Below are positions 1-14,056 of a stretch of DNA of 64,000 nt, piece by piece (the first letter of the stretch is position 1; each line of letters opens with the position of its first letter). Origin of the DNA: Whitmania pigra (Eukaryota > Annelida > Clitellata > Hirudinida > Haemopidae); assembly GCA_021613335.1 (NCBI GenBank), contig JAJTWR010000353.1, positions 2,033,932-2,097,931 of the forward strand. The letters are read 5' to 3'. A program made the translations under genes and the position numbers. A model generated the notes under the pieces. That model saw nothing but the letters and a program-made list of their open reading frames with translations, did not search any database and was not told the DNA's origin.

Positions 1-204
1 TGATAACAAAAGTTGTTCTTGCATTTCGTATTTTTGCCAACGCCACAACAGAAATTTAGGTCACAATATATGTCAGAGATATCACCAAAAAAACATGCAA
101 TGTTATACCTAATATTCAATCAGATTAATCAATTAATTAATCACTTAATTAGTAATAAAATAACTACATTCTCATCGTCCCTCCGACAATATTTAACGAT
201 TCTA

Positions 205-1048
205 AATTTCTGAGACCCCCGAATTTTTTATTGAACCGAAACGGACAAAGGACCGACTTTTGCCATTGTAGAGTTTCAACAGGTATGAAATGTCCACGTC
301 GGTCTGACCCATAAGGATATCGCTCCTCAGTTGGCACTTGTTCATCACCTTCAGATGGATCTTACTGCACGGACTGATATTCCTGGAGTGAAAGGAATTT
401 AAGGAATTCAACTCGTCTGCTTGATTCTGTTTATTTTGGTTTTGAATTTCGTTTACTGTTTACGCTCTATGCCTTTCCTAAATTTGGAAATTTAAAACAA
501 AAGTACTTGACGGTGCATCGTTCGTTCAACCCTCACTCAATCAATTTAATAAAGCACCAAATAGAATGCCAGACTGCTCATGCATAATTCGTCAGACGCA
601 ATTCACTCATCGATTCGTCATTCATCTCATCGAATGAATCGGCGACTTTCAGATGAATAATTGATCATTTAAGCCATTCGGTGACTCAGGTAGCCAATGA
701 AAAGTTTACATCAACAGTTGCTAAGTTATTTTTAATGATCTCAGATGATCCTGCAATCTCGAATAAATTCACAGCTGAGCAGAAAGATATGCATGCCAGA
801 TTGAGACTGGCATTGAAGAGCATGTCGTCTGCTAAAATTACTGCCTAAATCTTGATTAAATATCAAAATAATAAAAAAAAACAAGTCAATGACAACAAAC
901 AAGTTGAAAAGTTTCTCCCATGTCGGATGCAGGGTCTTGTGTGCAACGTTCGTCTCCATTTCTTTATCCCTCAGAACTACTTTCACGTAAGGATCGGGTT
1001 TCGACGGCAGGATCCAGCCATTAGAACATATTAAGGATGCCGAGCTAA
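205..1048 (-). CDS. C2-domain protein, partial; NEDD4/WWP/ITCH-like
   Basis: Two minus-strand exons join in phase. Exon 1048-901 follows an acceptor (TTCAATTCAG) and carries PDPYVKVVL and KTLHPTWEKLF; exon 382 to about 205-258 follows CACTCCAG and carries KIHLKV, LRSDILMGQ and DVDIS. Together they make most of a C2 domain: the DPYV loop, a T-x-x-P-x-W strand and the L-x-S-D-x-L-M-G strand. C2 domains bind phospholipid, often with calcium. The second half most resembles the N-terminal C2 of NEDD4-family HECT ubiquitin ligases, where it targets the enzyme to membranes. Both gene ends are outside what I can model: the start lies upstream of 1048 and the rest continues past base 1. The donor of the second exon is uncertain. 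Other C2 proteins remain possible; the assignment to the ligase family is inference. Confidence 0.55.
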
Positions 1049-2121
1049 CTGAATTGAACAGAATTCACGATTCATTAAAAATGGATGCAAACTCGACATA
1101 ATTTGAATATTTGATTAAAATATTAATACCTGTCAAATGAAGAGTCAAAGGTGTAGATGAAATAGCATTTGGCTCAGCCATGTCAGTGTTTTTCTATTGT
1201 TTATTGAAAATTAATTTGTAATGGATAAAAGTTGAAAAATTACCAAGCATTCTTAAACAGAATGGTATGATGAGGCAATATGTCTTATCAATTGTAAGGC
1301 AACGTATATGCTAAAACGTTTGAAAGTTCCAATCAGTCAATTAATATCATTTATAAGGGGGAAGGAATCATTTTAAAACATATTTAACACTTTTAATACT
1401 ATATTCAGCGTCACTGAATTCATACTCCATACTCATCAATAATTCTACTTCACTTATGCTAAAAAAAGTAACTTATTCCAATAGATGACAGTCAAGATTA
1501 GCCAACATTTAAAGTAAGATAATGGAACACCTTTTAAACATTTTTAGGTATAATCAAATAAATACATAATATTGTTCTTTATTAGACCAAAACAAACAAT
1601 CAAACATTTTGAGAAATTTCGATGTGTGAACATCTACCTTAAATGTTCGGTTACGTAGCCAATTATTTACTCTGATCGCATAACATAAGTTAAAAATAAG
1701 TCATAACAATGAACAATGTTTTGATATTTTCAAGAGATGTGCAATTTATTTTTTTACTTCATCAAAATATTTTTAAAAATTGAAGCATTTGCTGTTAAAT
1801 AAAATTGGCAGCATGTCACTCTACTCTGACATTTTCACATTTGCAATACGCAGCAATGTAGGAAACAAACCCTAGCGAAACACGTTAAAAAGTAAGTTTA
1901 TTGAGCGATTTATTTTATTAATTTGTATTTGATTCTGGCATCCCTGAGCCAAATTCCAGGTATAATAGCGCCGCCAATCTGCCCCAAGGTTGTCAAACAG
2001 TTTGACCAATGAGTGCCCAACCCAAACAGACAAAACATTCTCGTTGGAAAATATTAAAGCCGTGGTTTTCATTAATGAATTTTAAATAAAATTAAAACAT
2101 TATTAAGGCAACAAGTGGCAG
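1049..2121. other. Intergenic, no supported gene
   Basis: AT-rich sequence between the C2 gene and TMEM129. A 66-codon minus-strand open frame at 1872-2072 sits just downstream of the TMEM129 stop and is more likely 3-prime UTR than a gene. I see no RNA gene or repeat here. It may hold 5-prime exons or the promoter of the C2 gene. Confidence 0.4.
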
Positions 2122-3791
2122 TCATCCAAGATTACATATATCGAGCATGCAGAATGTTGCCCTGCATGTAGGGCACGGGGATTTGCTGGACAGCCAAGTT
2201 TCTGGTCGTCCTTGATCTTGCCTACTGGCAAACCACTTGCCCATGCATTCGAGGCACCACATTGGCCGACACATGCAATTCTGGCAGGGCTGAGATCCAC
2301 TGTTGCTGTCGCAATGTTTTACAAGTTTCACGTTCGACCGCGTTTGCATGCATCCTATGCAGTTCTCAAGCTCCTTGAAAAAGCATAAATGGAAATGTGA
2401 AATATTTTAAATTAATTACATTGTACATTATAGAATGTAAATTATAAATGTGTTATAATGAATCATTACTTAACTACACTAACAGAAATAAATAGATATT
2501 TCTAAATCATAATTGACACTGTTAATTTTATCAAAATTCTACTATAACTTCAATAATATCTTTAAAAATTCATTCTTGAAAAAGATCTTATATAACACAA
2601 CAAAATGTAAAAACTTAAACATCAACTAATATCACGCACACTCATGATATTCTAACCCAGGCCAAAAAATACTTACTATATTTTGGGCAATGGTATACTT
2701 TGGATTAAGCTCAACTTGATTTCTAAAAGCATCGAGGAATTGATCGGAAAGGGATTGTTGGATGACAACATTGCGAACGTTTATTATGGGACCTCTGAGT
2801 TTTTCCCTCAAGTCGTTGTATTCTGATGCTAGCAGCCTTAAATTGATTTTTTTGTTAGGTAAAACATTGATTGTCATACATTAGTACTCACAATTCGCTT
2901 AGTTAATCCATCAACAATTCACCTGTCAAGGTACAAACCTGATCTTGAACGGCTTCACTCTGGGATCGGCGCTCGTCACGAGGATGTTGAGTACTTGAGC
3001 ACCGACCATTCTCTCATAATGTATGCCATGATTTTCGCTACCTATGATGGTGAGATGGGTGTCTTCTTGCCTTGCCACATGAATCGTGTAAGTCGACGTC
3101 AATATCAACCACAAATCCGTAACTATAAGCCTCCTCCTGTAATCAAATACGGTCTACTGCAAAAATTGGTCCATACCATCTGAAGAATAATCATGCATCA
3201 ATGTGAAATTTGTAGGAAAACAGACATGGAACTACCCAAGAATGCCTGTGGTGAACTTGTCGAATCTTCGAAACTCGAGATTTATCGATGAAGCAACAGA
3301 TCTCCACCCTTCCCTTCCTAGAGTCAAGTTTTGAAGTCGAACAGAAATCGGATGTTTATCCCACTTGGTTTGTAACCAATAAATAGCCAAGGAAATACAA
3401 CTGATCTGGATAAACAGACTAGATAGAACAAGGAAGTTCCAGATGTATCCATAATGATTGTAATCTATAAATTTTGTTTTCTCAGAAACAAAACTATATC
3501 CAACAACAAATCCTGCAATAAAAGTAACCATTAAACAATTTTCAGAATGCGCTAAATAAGTTGAAAAGCAACAAAACTCTGCATGCCTAAAGGTAACAGG
3601 GAATGAGTTAAAAGCGTTGCAGTAGTCCTACGTGTGTGATAACCAACGAAATCAAATTGTTCGCTGCCAAGAAGGTTGCCAAAAATATTCTGAACTGTCA
3701 ACCCGGCATAAACAAATTCAGAGGGTGGCGCAACAATGCATGCGCAAAACATAAAATAAAATATTATAAATATGAACTCTTCGGGAGTCAT
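2122..3791 (-). CDS. TMEM129: TMEM129-type E3 ubiquitin ligase
   Basis: Five exons join in phase: 3791-3578, 3512-3236, 3136-2939, 2836-2677 and 2373-2122, giving about 366 residues, close to the usual ~362. TMEM129 is an ER-membrane ubiquitin ligase that ubiquitinates substrates during ER-associated degradation. The N-terminus (MTPEEF) starts a hydrophobic segment and is followed by the family block GLTVQN and RRTTATLLTHSLLPLG. Exon 2 adds further membrane segments and EFRRFDKF. Exons 3-4 form the cytosolic middle (HVARQEDTHLT, REKLRGP, VVIQQSL). Exon 5 is the atypical all-cysteine RING: CIGC, CQNCMCRPMWCLECMGKW, FASRQDQ, CPTCRA. All expected RING cysteines are visible. Donors of exons 2-4 are GTAGTT, GTTTGT and GTAAGT. 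The exon 1 donor (GTTTTG at 3577) is weak and is the least certain boundary. It lies head-to-tail with AP1AR on the same strand, about 1.1 kb apart. Confidence 0.93.
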
Positions 3792-4897
3792 TCTATTTAT
3801 TTGCCTCTATTACTATAATCGGACAACTCAGTTGATCAAGACAGCAACAACAATGTTTAAAGGTAATAATGCCTCCTCTACTAAATAGTCACTAAATGGA
3901 TTACAACCACAATTATGTAATTGTTGATTAGTTTTAGGAGTAACTAGCTACAGAAAAATTTTATATTGAGTGATTTTTAGATTTAGTACTTTTTTACAAT
4001 TAGTTACATATGGTTGCTTATAATACAATATCTGCATTTTTTGTACTAAATACAAACATTTCCCGCTGTGGAATCGACCGACTCCCCTCACCTCAAATAA
4101 CAAATGAACCATTTACTTATAACAAATGAATTCGAAGTTACTGTGGAATTAATATTTTGTCTTAGACTTCACCCAGTTGCAAAAAAAACTATCGTAAATT
4201 TTTTGCTCGATCTTTTTGCATATGCTATATCTAACTAATCAGAAAATATCTTCAAGTGGTCGATCGAGTTACATGAAGCTTATTTGGCAAACTTTACTCT
4301 AGAAATCGATTCTGAGAAAAATTGATTACCAAGTCCTTTTGATCAAAAATTTGTTGTCAAGTAAAATCGGCGATAGTGAAACAATAATAAACAAAATCTG
4401 AGATCAAAGACATGATAAGAACTCAATGTTCTGAACGACCATTGAAACAAAAATTCCATCGGAATGCACCTTCATATTGAGTAACAATGGCTAAGTTGTC
4501 ACTAGTCAAAGCACAAACATTAGAACAAAGAAATGTGGAATATTCAAAGTATCACAAAATGCAAAACCCTACCACCAATAAATTTCTTTCAAAGAAAAAA
4601 ATCAAAAATCTGAAAACTAGTCGGGGCAACACAACAAGAACCATTCTAGACCTACTGAATGGGATCCGTTAACCTTCATGCCGTTTCATTTAAAACTAAT
4701 TCGACGACACTAGCCCACACTGGAATCCCAAATTAACGAATTCAGATAGTCAGTTTTCAAAGAAATACGAAAAACCGACCAACAAATTTCGACGAGACTC
4801 AAAATGCTCAAAACTACTTGTAACACCTGCATCGCCGAAGATAAAAATAATTTCAACAACTCATTTTTTACCGCAGAACGGAACGTTCATCCCAGAG
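3792..4897. other. Intergenic between AP1AR and TMEM129
   Basis: About 1.1 kb between the AP1AR stop and the TMEM129 start, so it should contain the TMEM129 promoter and the AP1AR 3-prime UTR. A 61-codon plus-strand open frame at 4487-4672 has no recognisable motif and is not called. No repeats seen. Confidence 0.4.
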
Positions 4898-7800
4898 TCA
4901 TCGAGGCGGAGTGTTCTCCGCAGACGAAGTGGCAGCGACGGAGTGGTTGTGCAAGCAATTCATGTTGCCCGAGACGTTGTTGTTGATGGTGTCAATCTTG
5001 CTGCAAAGTTGCGACGGACCGCTGACAAAGTCGTTGTCCCATTCAAAGTCGCTCGACAGTTTTTCCGTCTGGAGGGAGGGTTTGGTGTCGTCTTCGACGG
5101 AAGTCGAATAGAGAGTCTTTTTACTACTCGTCTGGATGGGTTGCATTCCTGCAGACAATTTGGAAAGCCATCTTATTTTATATGACTTTAAAGATGGCCA
5201 AAGATGAACAAATAAATAATGATAATGGCTATCACAGCACCTTTGAAGCTATGCACAGTAACTTACAAATTAACTATGATTAATATTGTTATTATTATTG
5301 TTGTTGTTGTAATTATTAATAGCAGTAGTAGTGGTAGTTCCTGTAATGCTTAAGGGTTCGTGCTGAGGTCCTTCACAACAAGCTGCGAAAAAATCGAAAA
5401 AATCTGATGACCAACACAACTTGCGATGCCTGCTGTGAAGAGGTGAAGTCTCCATTATGAAGGCCACATTATTCAGAACTGCCACAGAACCAACGGTCCG
5501 TTCCATGCAAGACACGACGCCGTAGTAAGAATGCTTGAGAACAAGTCGAAGGAGAAAGGATACGTAACGAAATTGGAACTCAGAATTCCAAGGGTACTAG
5601 GAAAGAGAAATCCAGATCTTTGCGCTTGGAGCAAGTCAGAATACATCGTTTGCGATATGGCGGTTATCAAAGACACAATGGGATTAGACCGATGACATGA
5701 ATTCAAGAGGAACAAATACGATATATAATCTGATATTCATAGATAAATGGAACAAAACAACCAGATTGCCAATGCAGAGACAGAAAGGGCTGATCGCAGC
5801 ATTCATATTGAATCGGAGGGGCACAGTTTGAAGTCCAGGGATTTTTGGAAAGCACGTGATGTCACAAGAAGGCTTCTTATGTGGATATCCATTAAGATGT
5901 TACAAGAGACATATAAGATGTGAAAATTTTTCAAACATAGTACATGAAGAAAACACAGAAGAAAGGGCAGAAGATGATGCACAAAGAACACTTTCAATAT
6001 TCCATGACAATATTTTGAAAATTTATTTAATAATTTTAATCTTTCTATTTGAATTCAATAATATTCATAATACAATCCTTGGGTGATCCCTGACCTGCTT
6101 GAGGACTATAAATATTTAGATGATGATTTTTTGGTAATGGTTTTAGAAAGTGTTAGAGGGCTGAATGAAATGTTTTAAAAGTAGCTCAAAAACGTAAAAA
6201 TGACTTTAAAAACTTGAACGAGCAAGCTTATGACTGCAGAGATGGTTTTTCGAGATCCAAATTAACTATTAATCCATTTCAAATCGGATTCAAACCCGCT
6301 TCATGCTCCCACTCCAAATCAATGGACGAAGCTTCAGTTTTCGACCTGTCGTCGTCGCTCACCACGTCCGGAACGACTGGAAACAAAAAATTTAAGTTTA
6401 AATTTAAGAGAAAACTCTCGTGCTGCTTTAGTGCCTGTTATTGTGCTGCTTGGGTGAATGATATTTCTCGAAAAGAAAAATTAAACGTCATTTTATTTTC
6501 AACAATCACGGCCAAGATTGCCAACTGCAATAACCGAGAAGGTTGTTGACGTGGTTGCGAGCCGCTGCCGACCTGGCCTTGACACACTCGAGGAAGGATT
6601 CGAAGTCGTCGTCGTCTTCTTCGTCGACGGTTCTAATGGAGGTCGCAAAATAAAATAACTAAGGTGGATATCAAGACATTGTTGCATTAACGCACAATCG
6701 CCGCATAATTATTGTCGACAAATTCATCACCATGATAAACATCATCATCCCCGTCATCACCACCACCTTAAAAATTAAAATCTCAACCAACACATCCCAG
6801 TTTCCATCGTTCTCTTCCAACCATGTGGCTTGTGATTTGTGCTGCATCTTTGGGGAAGGTGACAACCTTAAATTTTACAATTTTAAAGGTCATTACAAAG
6901 GAAGCCATTATTCTCATAGTTATTATTATTATTATTACTATTATCATCATGGTTGCTATTATTATTATTCATCGCTTTTCAAAGATTCACCATCGCTGAA
7001 TCTCAACTCCGCATTACTGAAGATTTCGAATTACCAAATTACAAATTAAAATAAAATAAACTACTTAATCGATCGCTTGACAATCAACTCGTCTACCTCT
7101 GAAAACCTCCGTCCTTCTTGAGGAAGGATCTGACGTTCGGAAACCCGTGTCCCTTGGCATGGCAGTACGCCTCCTCTTCTCTTCGCAACTCGTCTTCTTG
7201 CTGAACCAACTGCAAACGAGTTCAAGGGTCATCATGTAGATGGAGGCGTTTCTTGCAACATGCGAGTAAACAAGCGAGCTAGGGGAGATCCGTGTTTACG
7301 TCTCGCGAATCGAATCTCTCAAACAGAGGGACAAAATAGAACCAATAAAACAGCTGGATTTTTCGCTTAAAAAAATTTTCGAATAAACACAACGAACGCA
7401 AATTGAAAAACAAACGAAAACACGTTTAATTAGAGAGTAAAATATCATGCAACGTCGTGACTTGTTCGACTAAAAATTTACCTCCTCTCTAAGCTTATCG
7501 TCAACAAATTTCTGCTCTTCTGCAAGAACATCATAGCGACGGCTTCGCAGCCAAGCCCTCTCCGAGTCGGTCAGGAGAGGAACATTCACTCTGAACGAAA
7601 ATTAACGCAAAATGGTGGAAACAAAAGTTTCAAAATTTTTGTTAAATATAATGAACCATTATAACAGCGTGGAATATCTGCTTTAAGTAAAATAAAAGTT
7701 GAAAATCTGATTCCAAAACATCTTGGAGCAGAACAGAAATGTAGTAGGAACAAGCAAAAGAACTTAGGGAAAAAAAACTGCAACCAAAAAGTGCATAAAA

Positions 7801-8462
7801 AAAGGAATTTGTTGATTAGCTACAAGGACGACAACGATGATGATGATGACTTTTGGCGATGATGATGATGATGGTGATGGTGATAATGATGATGGAGGGT
7901 ACCCATCGCATATAAGAAGACACGGTGAAAGGTCTGCTCCGCTCCGATCGACTCCTGAACGTTTGTTCAAAGAAATTATTCGTCTCACTTTTTCTGGATA
8001 ACGAATTCTCTTGTAAAAAGCGAAATAAAAAGCAGATGAATTACCTTGTGAGGTCATTGTCTTGTGATTCCTATGAAGACAAAAATAGATCAATCCACTA
8101 ATATTCAACTATAGAAGCTCCAACAGTGGTAGTAAATTGTTCAAAAAAACAGACTCACTTCATCCATTAGATTTTCAAACTAAAAGCAAAAAATATGTAA
8201 ATCAACTTAGAAAATAATTAAAGTAATAATTCATTTAACAACCAATATGCACAAATTTACATCCAACCTCTATTGAAATGTCTCTCTCCACATTATATCT
8301 GGTTCTGAGATACCTCCTATTGAAGTAATACAAACATCATCATTGTCAGCCTCCTATTGACTGTATGAAACTTTTTAATAAAACCATAACACGTTCAAAT
8401 AACATTTGAAACATCTACCTTTTATCAAACTTTCCAAAACATCTCTCACAACAATTTCCCAT
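4898..8462 (-). CDS. AP1AR: AP-1 complex-associated regulatory protein (gadkin)
   Basis: Ten exons join in phase: 8462-8419, 8316-8268, 8179-8159, 8070-8045, 7590-7482, 7209-7097, 6866-6792, 6632-6535, 6376-6296, 5148-4898, for 288 residues (vertebrate gadkin is about 302). Gadkin is a peripheral protein of trans-Golgi/endosomal vesicles that binds the AP-1 clathrin adaptor, links it to kinesin-1 and can hold Arp2/3. The start MGNCC gives a myristoylatable Gly2 followed by palmitoylatable cysteines. Residues ~54-95 are a charged helix (RRYDVLAEEQKFVDDK). An acidic DDDDFESFLE lies at ~150-160, and two tryptophan-acidic motifs, DLEWEHEAG (~199) and DFEWDNDFVS (~239), match those of the family in order and spacing. 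Two exons are only 21 and 26 nt, and automated prediction would easily miss them. The exon 7 donor (GTTGGT) and exon 9 donor (GTTTGA) are non-ideal. Function is transferred from the family. Confidence 0.88.
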
Positions 8463-10747
8463 GCTAAGTGTTTAAATACAGATTTCCACCCTATCTACAG
8501 TCGCCTCATCCAGTAAGTCAGACGAACGAGTTTTAAATTAGGTCGGAAAACGATAAAGTGCACTTTAATTAAAACAGATTAACAAATCCGCACCACGGTC
8601 CAAGCAAATATGCCAATCTCGTTACATTCGTGCGATGAAAGTTGAAATACGATACGCTCAGAAGTGATTGATTCCTGGTAAACTAATTAACGACTATACC
8701 GGTCCTATGTAAACAAATATTAACACTCGCCGATTGCGGAACAATAACCCACGAAAATTTCCAGACCTCCCACATAAACATTAGATATAGAGGGATATGA
8801 AACGTTGTCCGTAGTATGACAATATATCTCTGGCTATGATGAGTTATTCATCAAGCTACATTTGAGTGGTTAAATTTTTGAAGGTAGACAAAAATCTAAA
8901 TTTTCTAAAATGTTCATAGAATTGAGAAGAAATTTGGACTTAAGAGAATGTCGAGTTTAAAATATCACCAAACGTAATTCGTCAGATGGCAAAGTGCCTT
9001 GGGACTTTTGTTGCGGTATATTTTAATACTAGAGATTCTAAAACCCAATGTACCTCAAATGTCAACATAATTAGAAGCCAAATTTTATCGAAAAACAAAG
9101 TAACTCTTAAATTCTATTATGGATTTTTTAATTTAATTTAGTAAGAAAATCTGTCAGCCTGGCGACTAGAGTTCGCAAACCAACCCTGCGTCTCTTAATG
9201 TGTTTGTAAGCAAATAATAATCATAATAATGAACAAGTTTAATTTCAAAGTCCATCACCAGTATCCAGTGCCTTTTGAACCTGGGAATGAAGTACGAACA
9301 CTTCGAAGTGCCACGCGAGCTTTTGTCCGTTCGTCGAAAAGTTTATAAGCCTCCATTCATAAGCTTTAGACATCTGGTCTGCAGACTTTAAGCGAAACCT
9401 TCGCCTGTCTTTGCAAAGAATAAAAACTTCCTATCTCTTTGAGGTACCAGTCACTGGTAAAAGAAGTTGATATCGGATGCAACAAGAATTGGTCTTTGAT
9501 ACTCAAGACTTTGAAAAACGTTCAGAAAACAAAAAAATCATCTAAATTGCAGAATAAATGTAGTGATTTTGTCGATGGTTGTTCGTCAATTTGCAACGGT
9601 CCCTTCAGGCGGCTGAATAGATTTAAAGTTTGGCAAAAAATAAATAAACACTCCCATCTTTGTCTTCGTCATCATGAGAAAAGACTTTTGGCCAAAGACT
9701 AATATCAAACTAAATGGAAGTCATGAATCAGAAGCGATTTGCTGGAAAGTCGCCAAAAATACTTTTAGAGTCTTAATTCAATTCAATCGACATGCTGCTT
9801 CACCACATCGAACAACAATGCCGAACGTGAAAATTACAAAAGTGCCACATGAGCCACACAAATAAATACAAGTCTCATCGGCGATCAAATGTCATCTTCG
9901 GAGTTGAAACCGTCTACGCCCATTTTCCCAGCAGACGTAAAACCGGCAACAACAACAACAACAACGAGAACAAAATAACCTAAAGTGGTATTACAACAAC
10001 AGCATCGGTTCGATCACTCTGCAACAATTTTTCATCACCATCTCATCTTGAACATGACGTGGAGAGCGAAAAGTTCAGAGAAATGAAAAGAAATAGCAAC
10101 GACAGTGGACTTTTTGAAGACACAAGATCTCAGCCTGTGGCATGCACAACAGAGCGCAGGGTGAATTTCTCTCGCCTTAGAGCCTGGTTGATTGTGATGG
10201 CGACGACGACGGTTGTGATGATGGCGATGATAATTAAGATGATGATGATGATGATGATTAGGATGAAGATGAAGAAGAGGAAGATGAAATGAGTGCACGC
10301 AGGCGAGTTTTGGATGCAGTGATGATGACTAGCGACGTTTACTGCACAACTTGAGAAACTCCTTATAGTGTTGGTGCGCGTAGCAGAAAAGACCCACCCT
10401 CTCTTTCTATCGTGTCGATCTCACTTCTTCCCTTTCAACTACCACAACTAAAACGAGATGCTTTCCACTTTTCAACAACGCAACTTTCCATCTGACTTTT
10501 GTAGACTTTGGATTTGAGAGTACGCGATAGCTTTTTGGGATAAGAATTTGTCGGAGAGTCAGCATCGGCAATTAGTGGCGATATTTTACAACAAGTCGGT
10601 GAGTGAGAATTGTTGTAATTAAATCATCTCAATGATCATTTCCACCACCACCATCATCATCATTATTCATCGTCATCACCGTTATTATTTTTATTATTAT
10701 TATTATTGTTATCATTATTATCAGCACCATCGCAGGCATCATTAGTA

Positions 10748-10966
<219 letters not shown>

Positions 10967-11319
10967 GTAGGTTTAATTATTTACAGATGTTCCTAATTAA
11001 TGTTCATTTAAATCATCATTATTCTAATAATAATTAATTACCACTTATTGGCAAACCAATAAGCATTGTTAAAAATTTGCATTGTTGTGATAACAATAGA
11101 ACAATTGACAATGCAACGCATAATTACTTCTTCAATCGCTCGCTCGTTACATGAGAAAGTAACAGCCTCAAATAAAAACATAGTCAAAAAGTACTTTCGG
11201 TCAAAAAGTAAAAAAAATATTGCGACAGACTTAAAATCTAATGTATAGAATAGCCTCTTTGCTTGAAATCGACCCTAATCAACACTAGTTATTTTGTAGC
11301 GTAAAACAAAAAATATATG

Positions 11320-11347
11320 GCGCCTCTGACGCTATGCTTATGGCGCA
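11320..11347 (+). repeat. Fragment of tRNA-derived SINE
   Basis: A 28-bp stretch with GCGCCTCTGACGCTATGC matches the 3-prime body of the SINE at 36.84-37.02 kb, in the opposite orientation to that copy. Only this fragment remains. Confidence 0.6.
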
Positions 11348-11358
11348 TTACAACTTAA

Positions 11359-11404
11359 TTATCATTGTTATTATTATTATTTTTATTATTATTATTATTT
11401 ATTA

Positions 11405-11437
<33 letters not shown>

Positions 11438-11470
11438 GTTTATTAATATTATTGTTATTGTTATTATTAT
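11359..11470. repeat. Imperfect (ATT)n microsatellite
   Basis: About 110 bp of imperfect ATT/TTA/TTG triplets. Simple-sequence DNA with no coding signal. Confidence 0.85.
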
Positions 11471-14056
11471 TAATCAATACCTTTTGTTAAAATGAACGTG
11501 CGACAACTTGAATATCAAATGGCTTCTCACTTTCAATCGACCGTTCAGTCACGGATGGCTATCGACTTCCTCTCAAGTTCATCAACTCATAATTTATGTA
11601 GCGCCCCGAATTATAATTCATCGTGAAGCAATCAATCCTTGAAATTATTATTTAATTATTCAAGGGAAGGAGAAATTATTTGGCGCCAACGAAGGCAGAC
11701 GAGGTGGCATCTTAGGAATGGAAGCGTGCGAAAGTTCCTGGGCTGATAAAATATTTCAAAATATAATTTTATAAAAATATAGTTTAAATAATGATATTAA
11801 CAATAATAATAATAATGATAATAAGCATTACCATAATAAATGTTATGCTGGAAAACGGTTCTAATAATAAAGATGATGATGACACTGATGACGCAACAAT
11901 AATAACAAGAAAGATAACAGTGGCATCAATTCTATCGATATGCCATAAGTCACATCAATGACTGTTGCCGTTGGCAACAGTATTTTAGTATTACAAGTAG
12001 GTTAATAACAATTATTATTTATTATATCAACGATAAATTATGTTGTCGATGTTGTTATTGATGATGTTAAGTAATTTATGAAATGAATGTTGTTCCTGCT
12101 AACGTTTGTTTGTAATTAATTGATAATTGCAATTGCTGGTTTACTTCAGCTCGACAATACATCACGTGATGTGTCTTTTCAAGAACGCTTTAATCAAAAC
12201 AATGACGACTTGATGATTAATTACCTTTTTCATTGAATGATTGAATGAGCGAGTAGATTAAATGAATTATTAGCTTATTTATTAATTCATAATGTCTTGA
12301 CAATCAAACTATTATTTATTTATAACGCCGCGGATGTTAAACAATTAAGAATATTGGTAAAAGAAAAAAAAATTATGATCTGCAATTCACTTTAATTAAA
12401 TTCAAACATTATCGTCAACAATTGTTTCGATACAATGACCGATATTCCACCCATTTTTCTACCCATTGGGGGAGTTGAATGTTCCCCTTCAGCGAACTCA
12501 ATAACTGAAGTGAGGCACTCAGAAGTTCACTGGAGCGTGTACCGCTTATCTGGAGCTTTTGTTATCAAAATTGAATGCCGGAGATAAGACCGCTAGAGTA
12601 GCTAGAACAACCTTATTAAGACCAATAAATTATGGATTGCCGGTATAATTGTTTGTGATTAATACCTGGGCCATGATTTATTGAGCGCATTATTATAATT
12701 ATAATAATAATTATAATATATTATATTATATTTATATATTATATTATTGTTATATTATATAATAAGATATTATAACATCGTCGTCGTAGCCATCAACATT
12801 ATGTTGGCATCTAAGTCAGCATCATCAGCATCAGAAACTTCATCGCCATCGTCATACTCATCATCACCGTCACCACCATTACTGTCGACAGCACTATTGT
12901 TACCATCACTATCATAATCGTCGTGATGTTATGAGAATTATTAATAAATGTTACAGCTAGGATGGAATGGGGTTATGAAATGTGTTGTAATAAATTAAGT
13001 AACAACAAGCAGTTGTCGCGAGTTGGATTCAAGTTATGGGCTTTTATTTTTTTATTTTTCTTCTTCATTACAACTTTCTCCCTCTCTCTCTCGGCTTCCA
13101 TGGTGATAACTATTAAATGAAAACATTAATAACAACAATAATAATAATAATAACAACAATGATAACAATAACAAAAACATAAACATTAACAAAAACTTTT
13201 AGGAATAATAATAATAAGAAGTAATTAATTATAATATTTACGCTTCTCAAACATTGAATTCGCTCGTGTGGTTTCAAAGTGATGTCGTTCTTGTACGAAC
13301 ATCTCGACCGGGATAATTAGTTGCAGTTGCTGCTGGCCTTGTCTCGGACCACTTCGGAGGTGGAATGAATTCCAATAAAATCCTGGCGCGAAATCAGATA
13401 CGCGGTCGTTAAGGTGCGGAGTAATCTTAATAATCGAGTCCGATCGGCCGCTGATACTGCAGAATCATTCTTCAAATGATGATGCATCACTCCTTTTTCA
13501 ATCCTCCATAGCAGCATCTCAGTCAAACCTTTTCTAGACTTTTTCCAAAACTGTAAACTTAGAAATAAATTATTTTTTTTTTAGAAAATTTAGAAAATGT
13601 TGACATTTGCGATTAAGAAGGTTAATGGAGAACAATGGAATAGTAAGTTCTACAAGTTCGCCTGCTTAACAAGAATCAACAGCTCATCAACTCCCTCAGC
13701 TGCTGAGGACGTGACAGAGCCTCGAGATCTTGTTTTATTCCACATGTTTGATGGCTTTCTCTTAAGACGCATCATTTAAGGCGGTACAAAAAAAAAAGCG
13801 TGCTCCACTCGACTCGACTTCGGAGTTTTTTAAATTTAGCAAATAAAAAGTTTGGGAGGATTTCAGACTCTTCTTTTTGAAGACTTCAACATCCTCAAAG
13901 TTCATACATCATACTCGAGCGAGGCGCAGAACATTTCTCTTCAAAAAATAAAAAAAAATGCAGTAATTATTCTAAACACTTATCTCTAGAAAAAAATCAC
14001 AAACCAGGAATGTATTTTGATTTTTATTAAACCCAAGTAATATTCATTGGTTGTTG

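Noticed and set aside
1872..2072. A small minus-strand protein with LVKLFDNLGADWRR
   Set aside because: Sits just past the TMEM129 stop, lacks splice support and matches nothing I recognise; probably 3-prime UTR.
9439..9865. Two overlapping plus-strand open frames
   Set aside because: No motif, no splice context, composition like the surrounding intergenic DNA.
13240..13526. A minus-strand exon upstream of the homeobox gene
   Set aside because: Open in two frames and GC-richer, but neither frame shows a motif or a convincing splice pair. A conserved regulatory element is as likely.
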